Numbered from the stretch's first letter, positions 50,717 to 60,910 are shown. The stretch is 63,908 bases of DNA from Thecamonas trahens ATCC 50062 (GCF_000142905.1 NW_013657627.1:232090-295997), one strand, 5' to 3'. Program-made: numbers and translations. Notes: generated by a model from the letters alone, not told the origin.

Positions 50717-52727
50717 ATGTCTGACTTCGTCTCGCTTCCCGAGGAAGCACTGGTACGGGTGGTGGCTCACCTGGATGTGGCCTCGGTGGTGGCTCTCTCT
50801 GCCACATGCTCACATGTATGTTGTAAAAGGGGGATGATTGGGATGGGGATGGGCAGGGTGGTGATAGAGGGTCTTACTGTGTGGGCTGATGGTTGTGCTG
50901 GTTGTGCTGGTTGTGCTGGTTGTGCTGGTTTTGCTGGTTGTGCTGTTTGTGCTGGTTGTGCTGGTTGTGCTGGTTGTGGTGGTTGTGGTGGTTGTGGTGG
51001 TTGTGCTGATCGACCTGCTCGTGCTGCTCATACTGATGCTGGTTGTACTGATCGACCTGCTCGTGCTGCTCATACTGATGCTGGTTGTACTGATCGACCT
51101 GCTCGTGCTGCTCATACTCGTGCTGGTTGTACTGATCGACCTGCTCATGCTGCTCATACTCGTGCTGGTTGTACTGATCGACCTGCTCATGCTGCTCATA
51201 CTCGTGCTGGTTGTACTGATCGACCTGCTCGTGCTGCTCATACTCGTGCTGATCGTGCCGATCGTCCTGATGCTGCTGGCCGTCACAGCTGCGCCGCGTG
51301 GCAACCAACGATAAGGTCTGGCGCGAGCTGGCGCGCAACCAGTATACGCTGGCGACAAGCGAGATGGCGGCAATCGATGGGTTTCTGAACCGCTGCGAGC
51401 CGTTGCATGGCTGGCGGGCTCTGGCGATGGGCTGGATGGACACAGACGCACGCCTCGCCAAGTCCACTCACGGACTCTGGTCGCGCCGGTGCCAGGTCGA
51501 GGGCGGCTGGGACTACAACGAGTACACCGAATCGGAGGCCGGATTTGTTCTCCGGCTTGAGCCGGGCACCCTGTCTTTGTTGTCGAGCATTTTGAGCCTC
51601 CCAAGGACATGTTTCTTGTTGTTGCGCCGCTGAAGACGTACACGGGCCAACCGCAGAGCCAAATAGGGCTCATCTCTGCGCACGCGCTTCCTCCTGCCAT
51701 CGCTCTGCGCCGAGTCGACTACCTGCGGGCGTTGATGCCATCGGCCCACACCGCTTCTTCGGCCAACTCTTCCAATGATGAGATGGAGACGCTGCAGATG
51801 CTGCTGACGAGCCTGCTGGCGCTCGCCCTGCTTGCGGGGTTTACTCTCGGCACGGCGTCCAAGCTCCTGCTCGGCGCCACCTTTCCGTCGTGGCTCCTCC
51901 TCTCGTGCCTGCTACAGGGTCTGCTCCTGCTTGGCGGGTACGCGGCGATCACGCGCCTTGCACGCTTTGTCGCCTCGCCAACCGCAGCTGTGTTTGGGCG
52001 CTCGACCGGCGATGAGGCGCTCGTCCAGCTGGTAGTGGTCTGCTGGCTGGTGGCAGCAATGCTGACGGTCTTTGGCGTGGCGCTGCGGCTGGACGCGCCG
52101 CCGTCGCCTGCTGTCGCGTGGTCGACTGTGCTCCGCCCGCTGTCATGGGCGCACACGATGACCGCCCTCGCCCCGGTCATCCGACTTGTCCTCCACGAGA
52201 GCGACACCGCCGTCCTCTCGCCAGCGCGCCTGGCCTGGCTCTATCTTGGTGCCCCACTCACGCTCCATCTCCCGCTCTATGTCTTTCTCTCCGGCCTTGC
52301 CACCAACCTCGACGCATCGACGCGGTCTTGTCTCTCTGTGGCGGCACCGCTGCTGGCCATCGAGTGCGGCGCGGGCTGCCTGCTTCTGCTTCACGCACTC
52401 TACGGGCGCGGGACGACTCTTGTCAAGTTTACCGCCTATCTTGTCGACCGCGGTGCCGTCCTCCGCGGCCTGCCTGACGTTCACGCCGAGCGGCGGGGAG
52501 CAGTGACTCGCATCGCCACCGGCTTGGCCTGCCTCATCCTCGGGCAACTGGTCTTTTGCCACGCCATCGACGGCACGCCTCCGCTCCCAGCATTTATGGC
52601 GGCCTGGATCCCGTCGCCACACATGCTCATTATTGCCGGCCTCGCTCTCGCCCTCGCCGCCCTCACCCGCACACTCTCCTCGCTCTGCTCTACCATCTCT
52701 GCCCTCTCCACCATGATCCACCCATAA
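50717..52727 (+). CDS. F-box protein with multi-spanning C-terminal membrane domain (one frame break)
   Basis: About 512 residues in two exons: 50717-50815 and 51289-52727. Splicing joins SATCSH to LRRVATNDKVWREL, completing an F-box (LPEEALVRVVAHLDVASVV, then VWRELARNQY) that would bind SKP1 in an SCF ubiquitin ligase. Exon 2 continues through HGWRALAMGWM and GGWDYNEYTESEAGFVLRL, then loses frame near 51564-51566. One extra G in GGG restores EPGHPVFVVEHFEPPKD and leads into about eight TM helices (LLTSLLALALLAGFTLG to MLIIAGLALALAALT). With the added base the total is exactly divisible by three. Alternatively these are two genes, an F-box protein ending at 51633 and a membrane protein starting near 51609. 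A membrane-embedded F-box protein is unusual. Confidence 0.65.
50816..51288 (+). other. 473-bp intron with 9-bp and 42-bp tandem repeats
   Basis: The 5' site is CAT|GTATGTTG and the 3' site is CACAG|CTG. The intron holds a GTTGTGCTG array (about 50890-51000) and about six copies of a 42-bp unit (GTTGTACTGATCGACCTGCT and onward, about 51003-51260). Confidence 0.85.
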
Positions 52728-52999
52728 CCGAAGCCCAACTCAACGTCGCGCCACCGGCGCCATAGCTCCGTGTCACCCAAAGCCGAAAGCCGTCGCTGTC
52801 AACACACCAAAGTCACCCGGCTAGCCACTGACCCGCCCCGCCCCCACCACCACGGCCACCCCCAGTCACCCACGCACCCCACCCCCCCCACCCCACCCCC
52901 CACCCCATTCCACCCCCTCCCCCCCACCCTCCCCCTTACCACCCCCACCACCCCCGCCCCGCCCCTCCCCTCCCCTCCCCCCGCACAACCCCGCAGGTC
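52728..52999 (+). promoter_or_regulatory. C-rich leader of the PRL phosphatase gene
   Basis: From 52815 to 52990 the plus strand is nearly pure C/A/T with many CCCC runs. It ends CCCCGCAG|GTC just before the ATG, which could also be the end of an intron in the 5' untranslated region. Confidence 0.4.
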
Positions 53000-53596
53000 A
53001 TGGCCGGGCGACGGCTGCCCAACGCGCCCACGTTTCTTGAGCACGGACGGTACCGGTTCCTCATTACGGACGCGCCGCTGGAGAGCAACCTCTCACTGTA
53101 CCTGGACGAGTTCACCAAGTACTCTGTGAGCCATATGGTCCGTGTCTGTGAGCCGTCATACTCGTCCGAGCCTGTCCTTGCCCGCGGCATTGAGTTTCAT
53201 GATTGGGCTTTTACCGACGGCGAAGCTCCGCCAAGTCACATTGTCGATGAATGGCTGGCTCTGGTTGCCGCTACCTTTGGCTCAGACTCGTCATCGTCGT
53301 CGTCCACCGCTGCTGGTTCCGGCGCCGGCTCTTCATCTGCTGCTGCTCCTTCTTCTTCTTCTGCTACTGCTATGTCCTCCTCCGCTAAGCCGGCCATCGC
53401 CATCCACTGCGTGGCGGGCCTCGGTCGCGCTCCTGTCATGGTCGCCATCGCCCTCATCGAGTCGGGCATGGACTGGGTCGAAGCCGTCGAGATCATCCGC
53501 GAGAATCGTCGTGGCGCCCTCAACAGGACCCAGCTATCATACCTCGAGCACTACACCCCGCGCTCGCGCTCGGGCTGCTCGTGCACCATCCTCTAG
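53000..53596 (+). CDS. PTP4A: PRL/PTP4A-type prenylated phosphatase
   Basis: The protein has 198 residues. The PRL core is clear: YRFLITDAPLESNLSLYLDE, VRVCEPSY, the general-acid loop WAFTDGEAPP (Asp73) and the catalytic loop HCVAGLGRAPVMVAIALIE (Cys137, Arg143; Ala follows Arg as in PRLs). The C-terminus SGCSCTIL ends in a CaaX box (Cys195) whose final Leu favours geranylgeranylation, so the protein should sit on membranes. An insertion of about 40 Ser/Ala/Gly residues (about 93-131) just before the catalytic strand is larger than in animal PRLs (about 170 residues). PRLs act on CNNM magnesium transporters and phosphoinositide or protein substrates. The stop is 66 bp from that of the polymerase gene. 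Confidence 0.93.
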   Translation: MAGRRLPNAPTFLEHGRYRFLITDAPLESNLSLYLDEFTKYSVSHMVRVCEPSYSSEPVLARGIEFHDWAFTDGEAPPSHIVDEWLALVAATFGSDSSSSSSTAAGSGAGSSSAAAPSSSSATAMSSSAKPAIAIHCVAGLGRAPVMVAIALIESGMDWVEAVEIIRENRRGALNRTQLSYLEHYTPRSRSGCSCTIL

Positions 53597-53662
53597 CCAC
53601 ACACCCTCCCCACCTCACCCCGCCCGATAAAGCCCAACCTCTCTCTGCCTCGACTTTGTTCA

Positions 53663-56600
53663 TTAAACACAGTCTGCAAGGACCTCGACCTCGCCTGCAA
53701 GCGCCGCCATCTCGTGGTAGTTGGCGATGTTGCCAAAGGCCTGCATGGCGACGGCGATGTCGTCGCGCGAGACGGCGAGCTTGAACTCGCCCGAGCACTC
53801 GCAGTACCGGCGGAGGTTGGAGAGCTTGACCTGGCGGCACTTGTTGCAGACCAGGTCCTGCAGCTGAAAGGCGGTGATCTTGGCGTGGAGCTCGTCGATG
53901 AGCCGTGCCTCGATGGCGGCCTTGTCGGCGGCGTGGCCGCAGATGGCGCAGCCCCAGTCGCCCTTGGTCACCCGCGGATCGCGGGCGAGGTCGACCGACC
54001 GCGACGCGTTGCAGTACGAGCAGATGACGTTCTGCAAGATGTACGTCAGGCATGGGTTGCGGAACTCGGCTGACGACGCAAACTCGGGCACGCCGAGGAT
54101 GCGGAGGAGCGATCGCTTGAGTTTGTCGACCTGGCTCTCGAGCGCCTTGTCGAGGTAGAAGACCTGCGTGACGTACTTGACAAACTCGAGGCCTGGCGAG
54201 TCGAGCGGAAGGTGCGAGCCTGCCAGGCGCGGAAAGTCGGCCTTGTGGTACTGCCGCGACTCGGTGACAGCGGTGAAAAGCTGCTGCGCGTAGTGGTCGC
54301 CGATGAGCGCCCGCGCGTAGTCCTGCAGCGTCTCGGCGCCGTAGAACGCGCCTGCCGCCGGCGCGCCAGCCTCGGGCCCGCCCACGGCCTCGAGCCGCTT
54401 AGTCGCCTTGAACTCGTACATCTTGTAGATGTACTCGGAGACGACAAAGACAAACTGCTCCTCAAGCGGCTTGGGCAGATAAAGCGACATGTCCCAGTTG
54501 GAGATGACCTGCTGGGCTTGTGAGGTGGCGCGGAGCGCAGCGCGGGTGATGGCCCGCGCCTCCTCGGGCGAGCGCGCCGCCTCGGCCTTGTCAAACTCGG
54601 CCGCCAGCTCATCGACCACGTGCGGCTTGACCCGGATGCCGCCGTAGTTGGCCGGGTCGACAAACATGAGCTCGGCCCAGTACGCCGAGATGTGGACGCC
54701 CAGAAAGTGGAAGAGCGGCGTCTCGCCCACAGCCTTGAGCACGTACGCAATGTACGCCTCGGCGTTCTCCAGCTGGGTCTTTGACGTGGCGAGAATGATT
54801 TTCTCAAACGAGCCGTACACAATGTGCGCGCCGAGCGAGCGGAGCTTGGCCAGAAGCTGGAGGAAGACCTTCTTCATCATCATGTGGACCAGCGAGTGCA
54901 GTTGCGGATCGTAGAGCTTCGACTTGGGGTCCTGCAGCCAGCGGTAAAAGTGCATCTGGAGCGCGTCCGCGCTGGTGTTCCGCCCGTGGCCCACGTCCAC
55001 CGACCACTGGTGGACAAGAGCCTTGATGATTTGCAGCGCCGGTGCGGCGGCGAGTTCGTCTGACCCACCGCCGGCCGCCTCGTTGAGCACCGCCGGCCCG
55101 GCCAGCCCGCCCTCGATGAGCGCTTCCATCGACGTCGCCGGGCCTGACGCCGTCGCGCCAGACTTGGCCAGCACCGGCCCGCCGCCCACGCTCGCCTCCA
55201 GCGAGCCCTCGAGAGCAGAGAGGTACGTCGACTGGAGGATGGTGTTGATGGCGAGCGAAGAGAGCTCCAGCTCCACACACACCGTGTGGTACGCGCCGGC
55301 CGAGACAAACTCCGGGTTGACCACTGGCGCGGCGACAGCGGCAAAGTCGTCGGCCTCGGACCCGCCGAGATCTGGAAGCGCCGAGAGCGAGGTCCACGCC
55401 ACAAAGTTGTTTTCGGCGAGGAGCCGTGCGACGGCAATGTCGGTGATGCCGAGCGCGTAGTCCTCTTCGAGGCTACCAATCGGCACTCGCGCGTACCGGG
55501 CAAGCGGCAGCTGGTTGCCCCACCACTCGTGCATGACAAAGTACCGGGCGAGGCCGCGCTCCACTGCCGCGGCCTGCCACCCAAGCGGCTCGTACTGCGA
55601 GTCGGCGACGTTGGCCGGGACGGTGAGGACAGGCACGGCGGCGAGGGTCGGGATCTCGCGCTGGAGGGTGGCCTTGTCTGCCGGCGAGCAGATCGAGACC
55701 ACGGCGTTGCCATCGTAGTAGCCGACGAGCTCGTTGACCTCGCGGTAGCCGCGCGCGAGCCGCTTGACCAGTGTGACAGCAACTGTGTAGCGTGCAGCGG
55801 CAGCGTCGGCGGCAGCCTCGACCTCGGCCATTGACTGCCAGCCGCCAGCGGCAGCGACGGCCGGCGGCGGCGGCTCCGTGCCTGCCAGCAGGCGCGCCTT
55901 GAGGACGCTTGCGAGGACGGCGCGGACCTTGACGCCCGAGCGCGAGATGTCGCTGCCAGTGAGCCGGCGGACTGGATCGGCCGCCGACGGATCGACGAGG
56001 ACCAGGTCGAGCTTGGAGCCAAAGGCCGGAAAAACGACAAAGACGGCGCGGGCGCGTGTAGCGTTCCGCTCGAGCGCAGTCGCCGAGTGGTAGATCATGA
56101 GGTGGGCCGCCGAGCCGAGCGAGCTTGTGCCCTCGGCGCCCGGCAGGTACGGGGCGGCCGATGGGGCGAGCGGGCGCAGGTCAGCGAGGTCGTATACGTG
56201 CTCCGAGACAGCGTGGAAGCGGGCGGAGCGGGCGATCTCAAAAACGCAACCGAGCGAAGAGACAGCCCGAAAGTAGAGCGGAGTCTGGTTCTCGTACACG
56301 CCCTCGACGTCTGGGTGGGCAAAGAACGAGGCGAGCTCCTTTGCGTGTGACCGGTAGATGGTCTCGGCCATAGAGAACTGGTACAGGTGCATGGGCTTCT
56401 TGGAGCGTGGCAGAGCCTTGGTGACGAGCACGCCTGAGGGGTTGGCGTCGGCCACGCGCGAGTTGACGAAAAAGGTGCGGGCGACGCGGATGTGGAGCGA
56501 GCGGACGGCACCGCGGACAAGGGCCCAGACCCGAAAGACGCCTGGGCCGTGTGAGTGCGATGCGTCGTCGATGCAGAGGACCTCCCAGTGCGACGGGCCG

Positions 56601-59600
56601 CGGGCCTGCGGGCGCGGCGCAGCGCGCATGTTGGCGGCCGACCCGGCATCCGAGACCGTGTCCTGCGTCAGCTGGAGGCGCATGGGTAGCGCTGATGAGC
56701 GCTGCGACGACATGCGGCGGGCGCGCTTGCGGGCCTCGCGTGCCTTGCGCATGGCCGCCCACTTTGCGCGCTGACCGGCGTACCACTCATCAAACTGCGA
56801 CGGCTGGGCGAGGACCGAGGGGAGGGCGCCGCGCGCTCCCGGCTGGCGACCGTCGAGGGCGGCAGCGGCGGCGGTGCGCTTGCGCGAGAGCGTGGTGACC
56901 CGCGGCCGGCCGGCGAGTGCGGCCGAGGTCTCCGGGTCGTCGACAATGGCCTCCATGTCGACGAGGCCAGCAGCGGTTGACTTGAGCGGATCCTCGGGCG
57001 CGGCGATGGTGGCACCGGCGGCGATGGCGGTGGCAAACATGTTCTTGACCGAGGCCTGCTTGAGCGGGTCGCGGGCGTCGGCGATGCGCTTGGCGAGCCA
57101 CGACGGGTGCGGCACGCGCGGGACCGGGTTATCGATACCCTGCAGGGCAGCTGGAATAGTGACAATTTTCTGGATAGAGGCACCGAGGCGAGTGATGTAG
57201 TACTCCCAGTCGAGGAGGTCGCGGAGGTCAAAGTTGGTCATGCCCGGATCCTTGCACCAGGTTCGGACCCAGTGAGTCATGACATCGGGCTCAGCCGAGA
57301 AGATGGCAATGGGCAGGGCGCGCTCCGAGACCGGCGCGCCGATAGGCTTCTCGGAAATGATGTACTTGCAGCAGAGGCCGGCGTCCTTGACCATTTGGTC
57401 GCCGAGGAAAGCGGCGAGGCGGCGGGCGGTGGTGATCGAGGTCGAGCGCTGGTCGCCATAGTCAGCGAGCTTGCGCGACATGGAGCGCGACTCGCAAATG
57501 AGCGAGACAAGCTCGTGGTCGGGCATGTGAGCGCCCTTGGTGAAGAGGACGTTGAGCCACTTATTGGCAATGAGGCCGACGGCGGCGTAGCACTCTTCGC
57601 GGGTCTTGCCCTCGAGGAAGGCACCAAAGACCTGTGTCTGGAAGATCTTGACAATCTTGAGCTCACCGCGGCGCTTGAGCTCAAAACCCTTGAGCTCGCA
57701 CATGACGCCGTCGTCGTCAAAGACGGCATACCGCTTCTTGAGCTTCTTGTCCTTCTCAGTCGAGGCCGGGAGAATCATGGCCTTGTACGGGCCGTCGACC
57801 TCAAACTCGATCGAGTTCTCGGCGTGAGTGGCATAGATCTTCGAGTCTGCGTCGACAAGGTCCTGGTACTGCGGGTTGGTAAAGTTGTCCTTGACGCCCT
57901 TGTTGAGGACAGCGCACGGGTAGTTGACCGAGAGCTTGGCGCCAGTCGAGGTGGTAAACTCAAAGTCTTCCGGGAACGACGACGGCAGGCAGCACCAAAT
58001 GCCATCGGTGTCGAGCTCGAGCGGGATGCCGACGCGCTCAACGAGAACGCGGGCGCCCTTGATGATCTTGGCACCAGTGTCGGTCACGATGCCGGCCATC
58101 TCCATCGAGTACCAGCGAGCGCCGCGGCGCATGACATAGCCGTAGAACGAGTTGAGGATGCACTTGTGGGCGAGCTGGAGGGAGTCGTACAGAATGACCA
58201 TTTTCTTGGTCTCCTGCAGGACGTCGAGGCCCTCGCCCGAGGACTCCTGCTTGGCGAGCTTCTTCTTCCACGTCTTGAGCAGGCCCTTGTAGGTGTAGCG
58301 GCGGTCGCGGAAGGCGCGAACGGTGTCGACGTAGAACGGGTTCTCGCGCTGGCACACGATGGCCTCGCGCTCCTCCTCCGTCTTGACCGAGCCCTTGTTG
58401 TAGACCTTGCGGCAGTACTCGGCAAGGCGGGCCTTTGTCAGCTCGGCCTGCTTGGAAGCCGGCAGGTCGTCAAACCAGACTTTGGTCGGCCCGCCGGGCG
58501 CGTCGTCGTCGACGACGCGCTCCGAGGCGAGCTGGTTGCGGACGTACTCATAGTCGGAGCGGGTGTTGGGCAGGTACGTCCCGCGCCAGGTCCACGGCAT
58601 GCGGCGCTGGCAGTTGTTCCCGCGACGATTAAAGTCGCACTTGGCGCACTCAGCCTCGGACATGATGGCAGTGGGCTGGAGGCGGTTGGTGAGAATGATG
58701 TTCGGGTACATGGCCGAGACGTCGAGATGGTAGATGCACGGCAGCTCGTTCCGCTTGGGCGCGGCCTGGAGAGCCTCGAGTTTGGCGACGATGGCCGCGC
58801 GGACCTCCTCGTAGTTGGTGACCGAGTCGAGCGGGACGCCGTGCTCGACCTGGAGCGCAAACTCGAGGGTGGCGTCGACGTCGTCGATGAGCTCGGCAAA
58901 GGCCGAGCCGTCCAGGTCAAAGTCCTCGGGCAGGTCAGAGCGGAAGACGCCAGAGCGGAGGGCCTCGACGTGGCCGCCGATGTAGGTCTCGGCCTCGAGC
59001 AGGTGGGCCTTGTACATCTTGGAGAGGGCGGACTTTTGCTTGTCGGGAAAGACGACGTTGACCTTGTACGCCTCGACCATGAGGAGCGACTCACAGAGCG
59101 TGCCCGAGCCCTTGCGGAGAACGTCGTCGGGGATGAGCGGGATAATCATGCAGAGCGAGTAGATGAACGGGTGGACGTACTTGAGGTAGAGGTAGTAGGT
59201 AGCGACGGCGTCGGAGACCGAGTACGAGGCAAGTTCCTGCGGACGCTCGGCGGCAAACGGGGTCATGTCCTCGGGATCGAGTTCGAGCGGGTCATAGCCG
59301 AGCTTCTTCTTGGTCACAGCCTTGAGGCCGTGCGAGCCGACAGGCAGGTACGAGTCGCGCTTGACCCAGTAAAAGGCGTCCATGTGTGTGGCGAAGCGGC
59401 AGCGATACTCGCCCGAGCCCTGGCGGGTGGCGACGCCGATCTCATCGTACATAGAGATGCCATGGGCTGTGGCGCGGGTGTCGATGTAAGGCCAGTCGAA
59501 AAAGTCGCCGTTGTAGGTGACGTACAGGGTGGGCTTGACACGCTGGATGTGCTCAAAGAACTTGACCAGCAGCGCCTTTTCGTCGGCCTCGTTAAAGACA

Positions 59601-60910
59601 ACAAAGTGGCCCTCGTAGTCGGGCTTGGGGGTGTACTCAAAGTCATCAATGTCGGCGGCGACGATCTCGCGGTTAGTAATGAGAAAGCCCTGGCCGTCGA
59701 GCATGTATGAGATCATCATAATCTGGTCGCCGGCATGCGCATCGGGAAACTTGAGCGGCTGCTTGGCAGTCTCAATGTCAAAGGCGAGGATGCGGGTGTC
59801 CGGCCGCTCGAGAAGCTCGGGCTCGGGGCGGAGCGAGGCGAGGCCGCCGGAGAACGAGACGGTGAACCAGTTGGCGCAGCGGATGTCGGCGTCGATAGAG
59901 CAGCGGACGTAGTACGGCACGTCGTACTCACGGATGTCGACGAGGAGCTCCTCGACGTCGGCAAGCGACTCGGAGGCGTTGATTGACTCGTCGGCGCCGG
60001 CGACGGTGCCAAAGGCCGAGTAGGCGGTATAGTTGGACGACGACGGGGCGTCAAAGTCGAGCGAGGCGCTGGCGCGGTCCTTGTTGCGGCGGACAATGGC
60101 CTGAATGGAGCGGCGGACGGCGAGGAGGTCGTCAATGTTGCGGAAGGTGAGCTTGAGGTAAACGCGGAGGAGGCCGGTGACGTGGTTGTCTAGGTCGAGA
60201 TCGACCTTGGGCGTGGGAATGATCTGCGAGATGTTCTCAAACTTGCGCTTGAGGAAAGTTTCCACGCCGACAAGGGCATCCTCGTCGGCAACAGCCAGAT
60301 AAAAGTACGGCTCGTAGGCGACCGAGGCCTTGAACGTGGCGCCATCGCCCTGCAGAAAGTAGTAGTCGATGGCAGCGAGCGTGTTCCCGGTCTCCTGCTC
60401 CTCGATGGTTGTCGGGTGCATGTTGAGGAGCCAACCGAGCCGGTCAGGTCCCTCGGAGACGCGCGAGTAGCCAAACTTGATGTCGAGGGCCTCGATCTTG
60501 GCAGCGCGCTCGGCGCGGGCCTCGGCTTTGGCCTCGGGTGAGAGGTACTTGCTACCCGAATTGTTACCCGAGCCGAAGCGCGAGCGAGACGACTCGGACC
60601 GCGTGCTCCGCATGTAGCCCTCGGGCATAGCAGAAGCACCCGACGGACCGGATGCACCTGCGGCGGTAAAGTCCGAAAAGGCCGTCGTCGATGTCTCGTC
60701 CATGGAGGCCAGCGAGGACGAGTCGTCAAAGCGGGAGCGGAAGGAGGAGTGACCAGAGCGACCAGAGCGACCAGCACCACCCTGACCGTTTGCCGCAGCA
60801 CGAGCATCCCGCTCTGCTGCTGCTACCTCAAACTGCCTCCGGGAGCCTCGTCCCCGTCCGCGGCGTGAGCCATGACCACGGCTGTTGCGCTTGCCGCTGC
60901 CAAAGGTCAT
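53663..60910 (-). CDS. POLE: DNA polymerase epsilon catalytic subunit
   Basis: The protein has 2415 residues in a single uninterrupted frame. A ~100-residue N-terminal extension starts with RGRGRGSRR and is Ser-rich. The exonuclease domain has LAFDIETAK (Asp378, Glu380), TYNGDFFDWPY and YSVSDAVATYYLY; the LKFPDA segment following ExoI is intact. Polymerase motifs are DVSAMYPNIILTNRLQP and LELDTDGIWC (Asp967, Asp969). The C-terminal half keeps the inactive B-family fold and ends with two cysteine clusters: ICSYC with WGCAICGH, and LVCNKCRQ with YCECSGEF. These link to the POLE2 subunit. POLE2, POLE3 and POLE4 are not in the window. It synthesises the leading strand with proofreading. A long open frame opposite (57107-59710) is a codon-bias shadow. 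Confidence 0.97.
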   Translation of the reverse strand: MTFGSGKRNSRGHGSRRGRGRGSRRQFEVAAAERDARAAANGQGGAGRSGRSGHSSFRSRFDDSSSLASMDETSTTAFSDFTAAGASGPSGASAMPEGYMRSTRSESSRSRFGSGNNSGSKYLSPEAKAEARAERAAKIEALDIKFGYSRVSEGPDRLGWLLNMHPTTIEEQETGNTLAAIDYYFLQGDGATFKASVAYEPYFYLAVADEDALVGVETFLKRKFENISQIIPTPKVDLDLDNHVTGLLRVYLKLTFRNIDDLLAVRRSIQAIVRRNKDRASASLDFDAPSSSNYTAYSAFGTVAGADESINASESLADVEELLVDIREYDVPYYVRCSIDADIRCANWFTVSFSGGLASLRPEPELLERPDTRILAFDIETAKQPLKFPDAHAGDQIMMISYMLDGQGFLITNREIVAADIDDFEYTPKPDYEGHFVVFNEADEKALLVKFFEHIQRVKPTLYVTYNGDFFDWPYIDTRATAHGISMYDEIGVATRQGSGEYRCRFATHMDAFYWVKRDSYLPVGSHGLKAVTKKKLGYDPLELDPEDMTPFAAERPQELASYSVSDAVATYYLYLKYVHPFIYSLCMIIPLIPDDVLRKGSGTLCESLLMVEAYKVNVVFPDKQKSALSKMYKAHLLEAETYIGGHVEALRSGVFRSDLPEDFDLDGSAFAELIDDVDATLEFALQVEHGVPLDSVTNYEEVRAAIVAKLEALQAAPKRNELPCIYHLDVSAMYPNIILTNRLQPTAIMSEAECAKCDFNRRGNNCQRRMPWTWRGTYLPNTRSDYEYVRNQLASERVVDDDAPGGPTKVWFDDLPASKQAELTKARLAEYCRKVYNKGSVKTEEEREAIVCQRENPFYVDTVRAFRDRRYTYKGLLKTWKKKLAKQESSGEGLDVLQETKKMVILYDSLQLAHKCILNSFYGYVMRRGARWYSMEMAGIVTDTGAKIIKGARVLVERVGIPLELDTDGIWCCLPSSFPEDFEFTTSTGAKLSVNYPCAVLNKGVKDNFTNPQYQDLVDADSKIYATHAENSIEFEVDGPYKAMILPASTEKDKKLKKRYAVFDDDGVMCELKGFELKRRGELKIVKIFQTQVFGAFLEGKTREECYAAVGLIANKWLNVLFTKGAHMPDHELVSLICESRSMSRKLADYGDQRSTSITTARRLAAFLGDQMVKDAGLCCKYIISEKPIGAPVSERALPIAIFSAEPDVMTHWVRTWCKDPGMTNFDLRDLLDWEYYITRLGASIQKIVTIPAALQGIDNPVPRVPHPSWLAKRIADARDPLKQASVKNMFATAIAAGATIAAPEDPLKSTAAGLVDMEAIVDDPETSAALAGRPRVTTLSRKRTAAAAALDGRQPGARGALPSVLAQPSQFDEWYAGQRAKWAAMRKAREARKRARRMSSQRSSALPMRLQLTQDTVSDAGSAANMRAAPRPQARGPSHWEVLCIDDASHSHGPGVFRVWALVRGAVRSLHIRVARTFFVNSRVADANPSGVLVTKALPRSKKPMHLYQFSMAETIYRSHAKELASFFAHPDVEGVYENQTPLYFRAVSSLGCVFEIARSARFHAVSEHVYDLADLRPLAPSAAPYLPGAEGTSSLGSAAHLMIYHSATALERNATRARAVFVVFPAFGSKLDLVLVDPSAADPVRRLTGSDISRSGVKVRAVLASVLKARLLAGTEPPPPAVAAAGGWQSMAEVEAAADAAAARYTVAVTLVKRLARGYREVNELVGYYDGNAVVSICSPADKATLQREIPTLAAVPVLTVPANVADSQYEPLGWQAAAVERGLARYFVMHEWWGNQLPLARYARVPIGSLEEDYALGITDIAVARLLAENNFVAWTSLSALPDLGGSEADDFAAVAAPVVNPEFVSAGAYHTVCVELELSSLAINTILQSTYLSALEGSLEASVGGGPVLAKSGATASGPATSMEALIEGGLAGPAVLNEAAGGGSDELAAAPALQIIKALVHQWSVDVGHGRNTSADALQMHFYRWLQDPKSKLYDPQLHSLVHMMMKKVFLQLLAKLRSLGAHIVYGSFEKIILATSKTQLENAEAYIAYVLKAVGETPLFHFLGVHISAYWAELMFVDPANYGGIRVKPHVVDELAAEFDKAEAARSPEEARAITRAALRATSQAQQVISNWDMSLYLPKPLEEQFVFVVSEYIYKMYEFKATKRLEAVGGPEAGAPAAGAFYGAETLQDYARALIGDHYAQQLFTAVTESRQYHKADFPRLAGSHLPLDSPGLEFVKYVTQVFYLDKALESQVDKLKRSLLRILGVPEFASSAEFRNPCLTYILQNVICSYCNASRSVDLARDPRVTKGDWGCAICGHAADKAAIEARLIDELHAKITAFQLQDLVCNKCRQVKLSNLRRYCECSGEFKLAVSRDDIAVAMQAFGNIANYHEMAALAGEVEVLADCV

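Noticed and set aside
57107-59710. 867-codon open frame on the plus strand opposite DNA polymerase epsilon
   Set aside because: It is a shadow of the strongly GC-biased minus-strand polymerase codons. It has no domain, and its sequence is Val/Glu/Leu/Arg-rich as expected from the reverse complement of the real gene.
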